Notes: generated by a model from the letters alone, not told the origin. Shown: positions 28,674 to 37,793, counted from the stretch's first letter. The stretch: DNA of 64,000 nucleotides from Candidatus Tisiphia endosymbiont of Dascillus cervinus (GCF_964026405.1 NZ_OZ032146.1:682001-746000), one strand, 5' to 3'. Program-made: numbers and translations.

Positions 28674-28985
28674 CTAATAGCTACAATTTAGCATATTAAT
28701 TTTTAACTCCTGCTCTAAAATAACAACTAGATCATCAGAGGATTTTGATTTCCATTTACCAGCAACATAATAAAAATGGTAAGGACCACTAATCGGTGAA
28801 GATAACCAAATTTCTTTAGCAGCTGAGTGTTTGTTAATAACAAATACTCCTTGGTTAGTAGTTAGGGTTAGAATATCACCTTGAAAATCAATATCGATAA
28901 GACAATTCTTATCTTCTGCCTCAATTGTATCAGCAATTAAAGATATTGTTTTTTCAGCCAATTTGGCAAATTCAGTATTGTTCAT
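28674..28985 (-). CDS. cyaY: Frataxin homologue CyaY
   Basis: Iron-binding regulator of Fe-S assembly that contacts IscS. The 103-residue protein has the frataxin fold signature: acidic helix 1 (EFAKLAEKTISLIADTIEAED), strands IDIDFQGDILTLTTNQGVFVINKH, then EIWLSSPISGPYHFYYVAGKW. It follows mltG by 2 bases and is co-transcribed with it. Functionally it links to the isc genes of this window. Confidence 0.95.
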   Translation of the reverse strand: MNNTEFAKLAEKTISLIADTIEAEDKNCLIDIDFQGDILTLTTNQGVFVINKHSAAKEIWLSSPISGPYHFYYVAGKWKSKSSDDLVVILEQELKINMLNCSY

Positions 28986-28987
28986 AC

Positions 28988-29968
28988 TTAATGCTCCTTT
29001 AAACTTTTGCGATACATCTCAACGTACTTATTGTGATCGTTAAGGTTATTAGAAAAATTATGCCCTCCCATAATGTTAACGACAAAATATAATGAATCAA
29101 TTTTAGCAGGATTTACTACAGCTTCTAAAGATTTTACTCCAGGACAAGAAATAGCTCCAGGTGGTAAATTAAAGACATAATATGTATTATAGGGTGATTG
29201 GATAGCTAAGTCTTTTTTAGTTAATCGCCTTGCTAGTTTATCTTTCCCAAGTGTTATAGCATAAATCGTCGTTGGATCTGCTTGCAATTTCATATGTTTG
29301 GTAAGGCGATTTAGAAATACAGAAGCAATCAAAGGTTTTTCTGCGTCTAAGCTAGCTTCCTTCTCCACAATGGACGCTAAAATTAAGACGTCAAGACGGG
29401 TTTTTAATGGGGAATTGGGTGATAATTTTTCCATGACTTTGTCAAGATGCAGGGACATTAATTTTCGCATTTTATCAATGATCTGCTCTTTTTGATCACC
29501 ATATGAAAAAAAATAAGTAGATGGCATTAAAAATCCTTCAGGAATTGTTCCTAGAATCTCACCAATTAAGCGTTCTTCATTATTAATCTTTTGTATTATT
29601 TCATATACAAGTATACCCTCAGGTATAATCATTTTATGAATAATCGATTTGCCACTGGACAATATTTTTAAAGTTTGCATTGGAGAAATATTTTGAGTAA
29701 AAGTATATTCCCCACTTTTTATAGGATGTTTTAATGAATATATTTTTGTAAGAAATGCAAATAAATAAGGATATTTTATGATTTTGTTATCATTTAATAT
29801 CGTAGTAATTTGATCAATCGACAACTTAGGCTTAATTATTAGAGTTTTACTTTCTGCAAGTAAACCAGGTACAAATAAGTAAAATATACAAAAATTGATT
29901 CCGCTGATCAGCAAAATCAATGTAATAGTTACAAAAACAAATTTTATTTTTAGTATTTTCTTAAACAA
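28988..29968 (-). CDS. mltG: Endolytic murein transglycosylase MltG (YceG)
   Basis: Inner-membrane enzyme that cuts nascent glycan strands and releases them from the polymerase. The 326-residue protein has one N-terminal TM (about 9-33), a LysM-like region (about 45-110) and the YceG domain with the catalytic Glu in ILASIVEKEAS and the later LQADPTTIYA, SPYNTYYVFNLPPGAI and VNPAKIDSLYFV blocks. It is the first gene of the mltG-cyaY pair. Confidence 0.95.
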   Translation of the reverse strand: MFKKILKIKFVFVTITLILLISGINFCIFYLFVPGLLAESKTLIIKPKLSIDQITTILNDNKIIKYPYLFAFLTKIYSLKHPIKSGEYTFTQNISPMQTLKILSSGKSIIHKMIIPEGILVYEIIQKINNEERLIGEILGTIPEGFLMPSTYFFSYGDQKEQIIDKMRKLMSLHLDKVMEKLSPNSPLKTRLDVLILASIVEKEASLDAEKPLIASVFLNRLTKHMKLQADPTTIYAITLGKDKLARRLTKKDLAIQSPYNTYYVFNLPPGAISCPGVKSLEAVVNPAKIDSLYFVVNIMGGHNFSNNLNDHNKYVEMYRKSLKEH

Positions 29969-30258
29969 GCTATACCTAATTAGAATTAGATGATTTCAGA
30001 AGATTATAACATAACCTCAACCATCGATGTAATAAATTAATAATATGTAAATATAGAAATGCTATCGCGTTATTTTTCAAACCTATGATCAATCTAATCC
30101 TCTAATTTAGTTAAGGAATATAATCAAATGCTAAGATATGATTTGTATAGAAGTGTACATAAGTTCATTCGTAAGAAGCTGTACCAGTTCGGAGAGGAGC
30201 TAGGTAAAACAGATTTTCGAAAAATAGCAGCTGTAATTGGTATTAAAGATTCTTTTAA

Positions 30259-31369
30259 CAAAACTTACGCTATGAGAAAAAAAAATGGTACATTATGTTG
30301 AGTATAATTTACAAATGCCAAGAGGATAAAATTGCAAGCAATACCAGTTAATAGGACAGATTACTGTCAATTTCTAATAGTGAGTCAAAAGAATTATAGT
30401 TTGACCTACTATGCTGAACATGCCAAAAAATGTAGCCATGATGTTATTAATAGATTTTTAAAAAATGAAAAATATACACCTTCTTTGTTATGGGAACATA
30501 TTAAGGATGATGTTATTTTATCGCCTAACGGATATACAATATTTGATGATACGGTGTTAAATAAAAGAAATACCAAGAAAATAGAAATTGCTAGATCACA
30601 GTACAGTGGGGCTACAGGTGGTATTACTACTGGTATAGGAGTAGTAAGTTTGGTATATTATAATCCGGATATTAATAAGTTTTGGGTAATAGATTACCGA
30701 ATTTTTTCGCCCGAACATGATGGAGCGACAAAAGTAGAACACCTATTAAATATGTTAAATAATGCTGTGTATAGCAAAAAGATTCCTTTTCAAACTGTGC
30801 TTTTTGACACATGGTATGCTACGCATAAAATTATGCAACATGTTGATTCCTTGGGTAAATATTATTATGCTCCTATTAAAGCAAATAGAAACGTTACTAA
30901 AACTTCCTCTTCTAAGCCTTATAAAGCTGTTAGCAAGTTAACGTTTTCAGATGAGGAAATTAAGAGCGGAGTGGAGATTCATATAAAGGGCTTTGCAAAA
31001 GATAAGCATGTTAATTTGTTTAAACTTACTGTTTCTACCAACAGAGTTGATTATATTGTTACCAATAACAAAACTCAAAAATCTTCTAAAGCCGTACAAG
31101 ATGAGTGTGGCTTTCGTTGGGTAATTGAGAGCATGCATAGAGAAATCAAGCAACTTACCGGTATAGAACGATGCCAATGCAGAAAACAACGCATCCAGCG
31201 TAATCACATTAGTTGTGCATTTTTAGTGTGGGCTTTTCTAAAAAGAACTGCACACAAAATAGGTAAGACGGTTTATCAAATAAAGTTAGGGCTTTTAGAT
31301 CATTATATGCAACAGCAGTTACGTTCACCCTCTTTACGCTATTTAGAACCTTACATAGCGTAAGTTTTG
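30259..31369 (+). mobile_element. Complete insertion sequence (IS701/IS4-superfamily type), 1111 bp
   Basis: Terminal inverted repeats caaaacttacgctatg (30259-30274) and catagcgtaagttttg (31354-31369) are perfect over 16 bp. The target duplication is TTAA (30255-30258 and 31370-31373). One transposase gene fills it. Perfect ends, a clean duplication and an intact transposase indicate a recent insertion. Confidence 0.9.
30332..31363 (+). CDS. DDE transposase of the IS701/IS4 superfamily
   Basis: A 343-residue transposase. DDE motif 1 is in YTIFDDTVLNK (about residue 71), motif 2 in VLFDTWYATHK (about 167), and the C-terminal Glu in DECGFRWVIESMHREIKQL (about 260), the last resembling the Y-x-R-W-x-IE-H-K signature. 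The stop overlaps the right inverted repeat. Family assignment between IS701 and related IS4 groups is by motif form only. Confidence 0.85.
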   Translation: MQAIPVNRTDYCQFLIVSQKNYSLTYYAEHAKKCSHDVINRFLKNEKYTPSLLWEHIKDDVILSPNGYTIFDDTVLNKRNTKKIEIARSQYSGATGGITTGIGVVSLVYYNPDINKFWVIDYRIFSPEHDGATKVEHLLNMLNNAVYSKKIPFQTVLFDTWYATHKIMQHVDSLGKYYYAPIKANRNVTKTSSSKPYKAVSKLTFSDEEIKSGVEIHIKGFAKDKHVNLFKLTVSTNRVDYIVTNNKTQKSSKAVQDECGFRWVIESMHREIKQLTGIERCQCRKQRIQRNHISCAFLVWAFLKRTAHKIGKTVYQIKLGLLDHYMQQQLRSPSLRYLEPYIA

Positions 31370-32020
31370 TTAATAATATTGCAGTTGATCTAAAAATGCA
31401 TGCACAAAAAGAAGAAAAATATTTTACCCCATTGTTTAATGAAAAAGGATCAACCGTGCATAAGCATGTTGAACAAGAGCATTTCAACCAGCAAGATGAG
31501 CTGATGGAGTTTCAAGGGATTTTTGAAAATGCGATAAAAATAGTGGATGATGAAGAACGGGTTATACAGGGCTGCCATATCTGCTCCTTATATGATAAGT
31601 TTTTGTCTAACAATCTTCTACATTTTTATCAAGAAGAAACCATATTAATGCCTGAATTATGGCATCTTTATTCTGATACAGAGCTGCAGCAGGTTACCGT
31701 AGATAGTTATAGAGGTCTGCCTAAACATGTTTTATTAAATAGCTCGAGCTTCTTCCCGGTTTTGAATTTTCTTGAAAAGCGTACTTATTTACAAGATCTT
31801 AAAGAAGCTTGCTCACCTGAAATGTTTCTTGAAATTTGGAAGCGTACATTAGTCTCAGAAGGCTGTTTCACTAATGATGAAAAATCTGCTTTTGCCATGG
31901 AGTTTGATTTGCCCTTAAAAGACACTACTGCAGACAGTACAGAACTTGTGAAACCGTAATATATTTAGTGATTTCAACATATTTACGCTGCATTTAATAC
32001 AGCAGTTTGCCGCTTACGCG

Positions 32021-32058
32021 AATTTGGGATAAGAATTTGTCAATTCTTATCCCGAATT
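32021..32058. repeat. Solitary outer hairpin of the composite repeat
   Basis: aatttgggataagaatt (32021-32037) pairs with aattcttatcccgaatt (32042-32058). The same hairpin occurs at 60295-60332 and as the outer hairpin of the copy at 54718-54956. It lies after the hemerythrin-like gene and could act as its terminator. Confidence 0.7.
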
Positions 32059-32059
32059 G

Positions 32060-32250
32060 GGGTCACTTGTTATACCATTCTCCCTTACTATGTAAAACAG
32101 TCCTGATCTACAACAACGGATTAAGACCATCTCTAGAGCAACGCATATGTTGGTGACCTTTGCACAACGATTAATTAAACTTTCTACCGTAGACTCAGCT
32201 AAATTACTAGTAAATACAATATCAGATTTTTGGTGTCCTTCATAATTCAC
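32060..32250 (-). pseudogene. Transposase C-terminal remnant (ISKra4-like)
   Basis: The frame ESTVESLINR followed after a one-base shift by CKGHQHMRCSRDGLNPLL and an in-frame stop, then IRTVLHSKGEW, resembles the C-terminal block (STVE-INxRxKxxQxMxWSRxGxxxLLQ-R) of ISKra4/related transposases. It is too damaged to be functional. No ends were found. Confidence 0.45.
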
Positions 32251-32259
32251 AATTCTACC

Positions 32260-32622
32260 TCAATAATTTAAAGCATGAGGTATTTTCTTGGAATTAATAG
32301 ATACATTAAATGCCATAGAGACCCATTTTCCAAGTTCTTCCTGTTGATCTAAAATCTCAGGTAATACTTTCCAATATGATATAGTTACTAGCTTATTTTT
32401 GCTATTATAGGTAAATGGCTGTGAGCCAAAAGATTTAAAATATTTAGCAGTGAAGCTATCTGCTTTAAAATATAGCTCACTTTCTGCAATAATCCCTATT
32501 ATCACTCTATCTTTATATATGCCATAACTACCGAACATCGCACGAGTAGTTATTTGACCAAAAGGTGCTAATATATCTTTTATATATTCAATAAATTCAT
32601 TATTTCTTACAATCTTGTACAT
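32260..32622 (-). CDS. TfoX N-terminal-domain protein
   Basis: A 120-residue protein matching the TfoX_N fold: an N-terminal helix, then ITTRAMFGSYGIYKDRVIIGIIAESELYFKA (MFGG-like motif MFGSYG), and YWKVLPEILDQQEELGKW. In gammaproteobacteria TfoX affects competence; in rickettsiae its role is unknown. It overlaps the upstream TatA/B-like gene by 23 bases, so they form an operon. comF, also linked to competence by name, lies 9 kb away and no link is shown. Confidence 0.8.
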   Translation of the reverse strand: MYKIVRNNEFIEYIKDILAPFGQITTRAMFGSYGIYKDRVIIGIIAESELYFKADSFTAKYFKSFGSQPFTYNSKNKLVTISYWKVLPEILDQQEELGKWVSMAFNVSINSKKIPHALNY

Positions 32623-32929
32623 ACTTTGTACTTTTTATTTTTATAAGCTCATCATACTTTGCTTTAAGCTCATCTAGAGAATAATTACCATCATAATAGC
32701 CTTGGATATTAATGATTCTTTCTAAATAAAAATTCAACTGCTCAGCATTACTCTCTAGAATATCATTATCAATTTTTAGGTCTTTCGTAATATAGGCCAA
32801 TGCTTGATTTTTGATAGCTGAGCAGTATAATTTAAATTCTTGGACTTTTTTTATAATGATTGGAATATCTTCTGGCTTCACTACTATCAGTGCTACTAAC
32901 ATAACCACTAATATTTCTCCTAGAGACAT
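32600..32929 (-). CDS. TatA/TatB-like (MttA/Hcf106) small membrane protein
   Basis: A 109-residue protein that begins MSLGEILVVMLVALIVVKPEDIPIIIKKVQEF: a short TM followed by a P-hinge and an amphipathic helix, as in TatB/TatA. The rest is a charged helical tail. The usual FGP/LGPKRLP hinge is replaced by KPEDIP, which matches the variant in many alphaproteobacterial TatB-like proteins. A Tat role is likely but not proven by sequence alone. Confidence 0.65.
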   Translation of the reverse strand: MSLGEILVVMLVALIVVKPEDIPIIIKKVQEFKLYCSAIKNQALAYITKDLKIDNDILESNAEQLNFYLERIINIQGYYDGNYSLDELKAKYDELIKIKSTKYVQDCKK

Positions 32930-32947
32930 AATATACCTCTAATATCA

Positions 32948-33143
32948 GAAAAATGCATTCTTGAAGCGGCTGGTTACGAATGCATTTTAATTTATTATCG
33001 CTAATAATCTTATTTTTATACCAATAAAAATAAGATTATTAGCAAATGAAATATTTAACAATCAGGCGTCAAACCGCTTTAAGCCTAATTGTTTACATTC
33101 TCATTCCAATTTCGGATTAATGAAATTAATCCAAAATTGAGGT
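32948..33143. repeat. Composite hairpin repeat, copy 2 (A-B-C-O2)
   Basis: Hairpin A (aaatgcattc/gaatgcattt, loop ttgaagcggctggttac), B (33001-33042, 19-bp perfect stem with loop acca), C (aacaatcaggc/gcctaattgtt, loop gtcaaaccgctttaa) and O2 (aatttcggattaat/attaatccaaaatt). Loop A ttgaagcgg pairs with loop C ccgctttaa using one G-U. O1 is missing. It separates ettA from the TatA/B-like gene, all on the minus strand. Confidence 0.82.
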
Positions 33144-34811
33144 TTATACTAACTTTTTATGACGATATTTAGGATTAATAATATTTTCCCCTGTTAAATT
33201 AATCATATAATCATGGTAATCTTGGTAATTTCCTTCAAACCACGTAGCATTTCCATCTTTATCAAAAGCAATAATATGTGTTGCTATTCTGTCTAAAAAC
33301 CAACGATCATGGCTTATTACTAATACACATCCAGCAAAATCTAAAATAGCATCTTCTAAGGCTCGTAATGTGTCAACATCAAGATCATTAGATGGTTCAT
33401 CAAGTAATATAACGTTAGCTCCCTCTTTTAGTAATTTGGCTATATGTACCCTATTGCGTTCACCACCAGAAAGTTGCCCTACTTTCTTCTGCTGGTCTCC
33501 ACCCCTAAAATTAAAGGCTGCACAATAAGCTCGACTTTTCATTGATCTAGAACCAAGTTGCAACTCTTCAAGACCTGAGGAAATCTCATCCCACACAGTC
33601 TTGTTATCATCTAAATCATCTCTTGATTGATCAACGTAACCAAGTTTAACAGTCTGTCCTAATTTAATAGAGCCGTGATTTGGATCAGTCTTGCCAGTGA
33701 TAATATTAAATAAAGTAGATTTACCTGCTCCATTTGGACCTATAATACCAACAATAGCTCCTGGAACAACCTTAAAGCTAAAGTCTGATAACAATACCTT
33801 ATCACCGTATCTCTTCGCTATATGCTCTGCCTCTATAACTAAATCGCCTAGGCGTGGACCATTAGGTATAATAATTTGTGCAGTGCCGGATCTTTGTTCT
33901 TTTTGTTTGGTCAACAAATCCTGATAAGCGGTAATTCTAGCCTTACTTTTTGATTGCCTAGCTTTTGGTGATTGACGTATCCATTCAAGTTCTCTTTTTA
34001 ATTGTTTACTTCTATCATCTTCTTCTTTATCTTCAAGCTCTAATTTTGCTTGCTTTTGCTCGAGCCAAGCAGTGTAATTAGAATGCCATGGAACACATCT
34101 ACCACGATCCACCTCTAATATCCAATCCGTTACATTATCAAGAAAATATCGATCATGGGTAATAACTACTACAGTACCTTTATAATTTTTTAAATAATTT
34201 TCTAGCCAAGATACCGATTCAGCATCTAAATGGTTTGTTGGTTCATCGAGTAATAACATATCAGGCTTTTCTAGTAAAAGTTTACATAACCCAACTCGTC
34301 TTTTTTCCCCACCTGAGATTTTTGTAACATCGGCATCTTTATTTGGACACCTTAATGCAAACATAGCAATCTCTATTTCCCTCTCTAAACTCCAAGCATC
34401 ACAACTATCTATTTTCTCCTGTAGATCAGCCTGTTTTGCTAGAAGTTCGTTCATTGCATCATCTGACATTTCCTCAGCAAATTTATAGCTTATTTCATTA
34501 AATTCATCGATTAAAGCTTTCTTATCACTTAAACTTTCCATAATATTATCAAAAACATTTTGAGTAGGATCAAGATGCGGCTCCTGAGCTAAATAGCCAA
34601 CTCTAACCCCACTAGCTACAAACGCCTCACCGTCATATTCTTTGTCAATACCTGCCATAATTTTTAAAAGAGTAGATTTACCAGCACCATTTGGACCAAT
34701 AATACCGATTTTTGCCCCTGGTAAGAAGGATAAATACGTTTCTTTTAAGATTTGTTTACCATTGATAGTCTTACTTAGACCATTCATAACATAAACATAT
34801 TGATATGACAT
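33144..34811 (-). CDS. ettA: Energy-dependent translational throttle A (ABC-F ATPase)
   Basis: Ribosomal E-site ABC-F protein that gates elongation by ATP/ADP ratio. The 555-residue protein has two ABC domains: GPNGAGKST twice, signatures SGGEKRRV and LSGGERNRV, and Walker B LLLDEPTNHLD and ILLDEPSNDLD. The linker (P-site tRNA interaction motif) contains RELEWIRQSPKARQSKSKAR, typical of EttA. There is no membrane domain. It is monocistronic, with 214 bases of repeat separating it from the TatA/B-like gene. Confidence 0.95.
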   Translation of the reverse strand: MSYQYVYVMNGLSKTINGKQILKETYLSFLPGAKIGIIGPNGAGKSTLLKIMAGIDKEYDGEAFVASGVRVGYLAQEPHLDPTQNVFDNIMESLSDKKALIDEFNEISYKFAEEMSDDAMNELLAKQADLQEKIDSCDAWSLEREIEIAMFALRCPNKDADVTKISGGEKRRVGLCKLLLEKPDMLLLDEPTNHLDAESVSWLENYLKNYKGTVVVITHDRYFLDNVTDWILEVDRGRCVPWHSNYTAWLEQKQAKLELEDKEEDDRSKQLKRELEWIRQSPKARQSKSKARITAYQDLLTKQKEQRSGTAQIIIPNGPRLGDLVIEAEHIAKRYGDKVLLSDFSFKVVPGAIVGIIGPNGAGKSTLFNIITGKTDPNHGSIKLGQTVKLGYVDQSRDDLDDNKTVWDEISSGLEELQLGSRSMKSRAYCAAFNFRGGDQQKKVGQLSGGERNRVHIAKLLKEGANVILLDEPSNDLDVDTLRALEDAILDFAGCVLVISHDRWFLDRIATHIIAFDKDGNATWFEGNYQDYHDYMINLTGENIINPKYRHKKLV

Positions 34812-34928
34812 GACTCTTAATTCCTTATAATCTCTAAATAGTTGATGAAAAAGATTAACCTTGCGGTATAAATTAATTTTATAAATTTTGTAACATTTAT
34901 ATTGGAAGTAAGTACCTTATTAAAATTT

Positions 34929-35585
34929 TCAATTCTCAATTTTTAATCCAGATTTATCCCAATCTCTATTAAAAACCTCTAAACCTGAATCTGTTAGTGG
35001 ATGATCTAATAATTGTTTGATAATTTTACTAGACATTGTAGCAACATCAGCTCCATACATAGCAGATTGATAAACATGGTTCGGGTTTCTTATAGATGCA
35101 GCTAGTATTTTTGTCTGATATTGATAATTATCATACATCTGTCTTATATCGCTTATTAAACTCATACCATTCTGACCTATATCATCAAGCCTACCTATAA
35201 AAGGTGATACATAATATGCTCCAGCTTTTGCAGCGATAAGAGCTTGATTAACCGAAAAGCATAGTGTCATATTCACTTTCTTTCCTTTATCTGCAAAATA
35301 CTGGCACACTTTAATACCATTCCATGTCATAGGTAATTTGATAACAATATTACTTGATATTCCTAAAATTTTGTTACCCTGGCTAATCATAGTGTCAACA
35401 TCATTGCCAGCTACTTCTACACTAACATCAGAACGTACTATCTTACATATCTTAACAATGGTTGATCCAAAATCATCTTTTGTCTTAGACATTAAGGAAG
35501 GATTAGTAGTTATACCATCAATTATACCTAATTGATTAATCTCATCAATTTCTTTAATATCAGCACTATCTAAAAAAATTTGCAT
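34929..35585 (-). CDS. Transaldolase / fructose-6-phosphate aldolase family protein
   Basis: A 218-residue TIM-barrel enzyme of the short transaldolase (FSA/TalC) type: MQIFLDSADIKEIDEINQLG, DGITTNPSLM, the Schiff-base lysine K83 in NIVIKLPMTWNGIK, then NMTLCFSVNQALIAAKAGA, YVSPFIGRLDDIG and ILAASIRN. It either exchanges C3 units in the non-oxidative pentose phosphate pathway or splits fructose-6-phosphate. It starts right after the parB stop (adjacent bases), so it is in the parA-parB operon. Typhus and spotted-fever rickettsiae are not known to me to have it; Torix-group genomes are reported to retain non-oxidative pentose phosphate genes. Confidence 0.88.
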   Translation of the reverse strand: MQIFLDSADIKEIDEINQLGIIDGITTNPSLMSKTKDDFGSTIVKICKIVRSDVSVEVAGNDVDTMISQGNKILGISSNIVIKLPMTWNGIKVCQYFADKGKKVNMTLCFSVNQALIAAKAGAYYVSPFIGRLDDIGQNGMSLISDIRQMYDNYQYQTKILAASIRNPNHVYQSAMYGADVATMSSKIIKQLLDHPLTDSGLEVFNRDWDKSGLKIEN

Positions 35586-36458
35586 TTAATTTAACCTCGA
35601 CAAAATTGAATCAAGTTCTTCTAAATTGCTATAGTGAAATATTAATTTTCCACCAATTGGGTAGTCTTCAATAGTTACTTTTATATTAAATCTTTCTGAC
35701 AATGATTTAGCTAATAATTGCAGATCATTCTCTTTACTATTTTCTTTTAGAAATCTTTTCCCTACATGTCTATCATGTTCTGGGATTTTTGTATATTCAT
35801 TTTTAGACCAATTTTTTACTATATCTTCAGTTTGTCGAACGCTTAAATCATTTTCAATAATATGGTTAGCTATTACCTCGACCTGCTGATGATTAATTAG
35901 GCATCTTGCATGTCCCATAGTTAAAAGCCCTTCATTTATTTTATCTTTGATAGATTGTGGTAATTGATTTAGTCTTAATAAATTAGCTACATGACTACGA
36001 CTCTTGCTAAGTTTTTCTGCTAATTTCTCTTGTGTATAACCAAACTCTTTTATTAACCGCTCAAATCCTTCTGATTCTTCTATAACAGATAATTCCTCTC
36101 TTTGAATATTTTCAATTAGTGCTATCTCTATAATTTCTTTATCCCCTATATCTTTTACAATAGCAGGAATATCGCTAAGCCTAGCTATCTTACAAGCACG
36201 CCAACGTCTCTCGCCAGCTATAATTTTATATTTTCCATCACTGGTTGAATTAACAATGATTGGTTGCAATAAACCATTATTACTTATGGAGTCAGCTAAT
36301 TCTTTTATTTTATCATATTCAAATTTTTTCCTTGGTTGATTATTCCTAGCTTCAATTTTATCAATATCTATAATTTTTACTAACTCATCTTTTTCTACAG
36401 TAAAAACCTCTTCTCCAAGCAAAGCCGATAACCCTTTGCCTAAACCTTTGTTTTTCAT
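35586..36458 (-). CDS. parB: Chromosome partitioning protein ParB
   Basis: Binds parS sites and loads chromosome-segregation complexes; a CTPase in the family. The 290-residue protein has KNKGLGKGLSALLG at the N-terminus, the ParB/Srx box PRKKFEYDKIKELADSI..., GERRWRACK, ENIQREELSVIEE and an HTH region (YTQEKLAEKLSKSRSHVANLLRLN). It overlaps parA by 4 bases (ATGA). Confidence 0.97.
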   Translation of the reverse strand: MKNKGLGKGLSALLGEEVFTVEKDELVKIIDIDKIEARNNQPRKKFEYDKIKELADSISNNGLLQPIIVNSTSDGKYKIIAGERRWRACKIARLSDIPAIVKDIGDKEIIEIALIENIQREELSVIEESEGFERLIKEFGYTQEKLAEKLSKSRSHVANLLRLNQLPQSIKDKINEGLLTMGHARCLINHQQVEVIANHIIENDLSVRQTEDIVKNWSKNEYTKIPEHDRHVGKRFLKENSKENDLQLLAKSLSERFNIKVTIEDYPIGGKLIFHYSNLEELDSILSRLN

Positions 36459-37219
36459 ATATTTCTACCTAAAATCTCTTTTGTAAGTTCTATATAAGCA
36501 ATAGAGCCAGTACATTTATGATCATAAATAATTGCTGGCTGACCGTAAGATGGTGCCTCAGATAGTTTTACATTCCGTGGAATAACTGTCTTAAATACCA
36601 ATCTTCCTAAGCATTTTCTAACATCATCCTCTACTTGCTCAGTTAATCGATTGCGCTTATCATACATAGTAAATAAAATACCGGCAATTTTTATTTTCGG
36701 ATTTAAATTCTTTTCTACAATTTCAATTGTTTTTAGTAAATGACTTAATCCTTCTAATGAATAAAAATCACACTGCATAGGGATTAATACATAATCACAA
36801 GCTACTAACGCATTAACTGTTAGTAGGTTAAGAGCAGGAGGACAATCTATAATAATATAATCATATTTACTGACCAACTTATTTAACAAATCCGATAATA
36901 AATATTCACGCTTTTTTATACTTAATAAATCCGATTCAGCACCGGATAAATTAGTGTTAGCTGTAATTAATTGTAAATTTGGAATATTTGTTTGTATTAT
37001 GGCTTCTTCAATCGTTCTTAAACCAATTAATACCTGATAAATAGTAACTTTTCTATCTTGTTGGTTTATACCAAAACCAGTACTACTATTTCCTTGAGGA
37101 TCTAAATCTATAACCAAGATTTTTTTATCCATTACAGATAAAGCTGTCGATAAATTTACAGTAGTTGTAGTTTTAGCAACTCCACCTTTTTGATTAACTA
37201 TCGCAACTATTTTTGTCAT
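36455..37219 (-). CDS. parA: Chromosome partitioning ATPase ParA
   Basis: A 254-residue deviant-Walker ATPase: VNQKGGVAKTTTTVNLS (P-loop with signature Lys), DLDPQGNSSTGFG and YDYIIIDCPPALNLLTVNAL. It drives ParB-bound origins apart. It overlaps rsmG by 26 bases at its start and parB by 4 at its end. Confidence 0.97.
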   Translation of the reverse strand: MTKIVAIVNQKGGVAKTTTTVNLSTALSVMDKKILVIDLDPQGNSSTGFGINQQDRKVTIYQVLIGLRTIEEAIIQTNIPNLQLITANTNLSGAESDLLSIKKREYLLSDLLNKLVSKYDYIIIDCPPALNLLTVNALVACDYVLIPMQCDFYSLEGLSHLLKTIEIVEKNLNPKIKIAGILFTMYDKRNRLTEQVEDDVRKCLGRLVFKTVIPRNVKLSEAPSYGQPAIIYDHKCTGSIAYIELTKEILGRNI

Positions 37220-37793
37220 ATATGTTACTAATTTCTAGAATCTTACTATTATTAGAAGTCTCACTATCATACATAGAATGACAAAAAGACCATCTCTTTT
37301 TAGCAATTTCAATTTCTTTTTGATATTGCTCACCTTTAAATAATAAATACTTATTTCTTACATTAATATGTTGGGTATAAACAAATATTTTCTCTAACTG
37401 AGCACAGGCTCTAGAAGTTAATATATCACAATCTAATTTAATATTTTCTATTCGTTGATTAACCACATTGACTTTATTAGTAGAAATTTTAGAAGCTTGC
37501 AATAAAAAAATAGATTTTCTTACATCAGATTCTACTAAAGTAACATTTTTTATTCCAGCAATAGACAAAACTATCCCTGGAAATCCACCACCCGAACCAA
37601 CATCTATTAAATGAATATTTTGGTTATTTATATACTTCATTAGCTGTAAAGAATCTAAAATATGTCTTACCCAAAACTCACGCTCGGTATTACAAGAAAC
37701 GAGATTAATAGTTTTATTCCATTTTAATGTCAATGCTTGATACTTTTCAAGGGCATCTAATATTTCACGTGGAACATTACGACAGTCATACAT
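37194..37793 (-). CDS. rsmG: 16S rRNA (guanine-N7) methyltransferase RsmG (GidB)
   Basis: Methylates G527 of 16S rRNA. The 199-residue protein has KWNKTINLVS, RHILDSLQLM, the SAM motif LIDVGSGGGFPGIVLSI and VESDVRKSIFL, then DILTSRACAQLEKI. The start overlaps the mnmG stop by one base (TAATG), and the gene runs 26 bases into parA. Confidence 0.96.
   Translation of the reverse strand: MYDCRNVPREILDALEKYQALTLKWNKTINLVSCNTEREFWVRHILDSLQLMKYINNQNIHLIDVGSGGGFPGIVLSIAGIKNVTLVESDVRKSIFLLQASKISTNKVNVVNQRIENIKLDCDILTSRACAQLEKIFVYTQHINVRNKYLLFKGEQYQKEIEIAKKRWSFCHSMYDSETSNNSKILEISNIYDKNSCDS

Larger units (their letters stand above)
30128..31959 (+). pseudogene. Hemerythrin-like (HHE) domain protein split by an IS
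   Basis: The start at 30128 has an aagga Shine-Dalgarno about 10 bases upstream. The N-terminal part (MLRYDLYRSVHKFIRKKLYQ ... GIKDSF) runs into the IS at 30259. Removing the IS and one TTAA copy restores a continuous 238-codon frame, with NNIAVDLKMHAQKEEKYFTP downstream. The joined protein has the HHE pattern: His in VHKFIRK, H-x3-E in HAQKEE, HVEQEH and later LLHFYQEE. Such proteins bind di-iron, O2 or NO. The downstream half could still be made from ATG 31396 but would lack the first helix. Confidence 0.8.
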
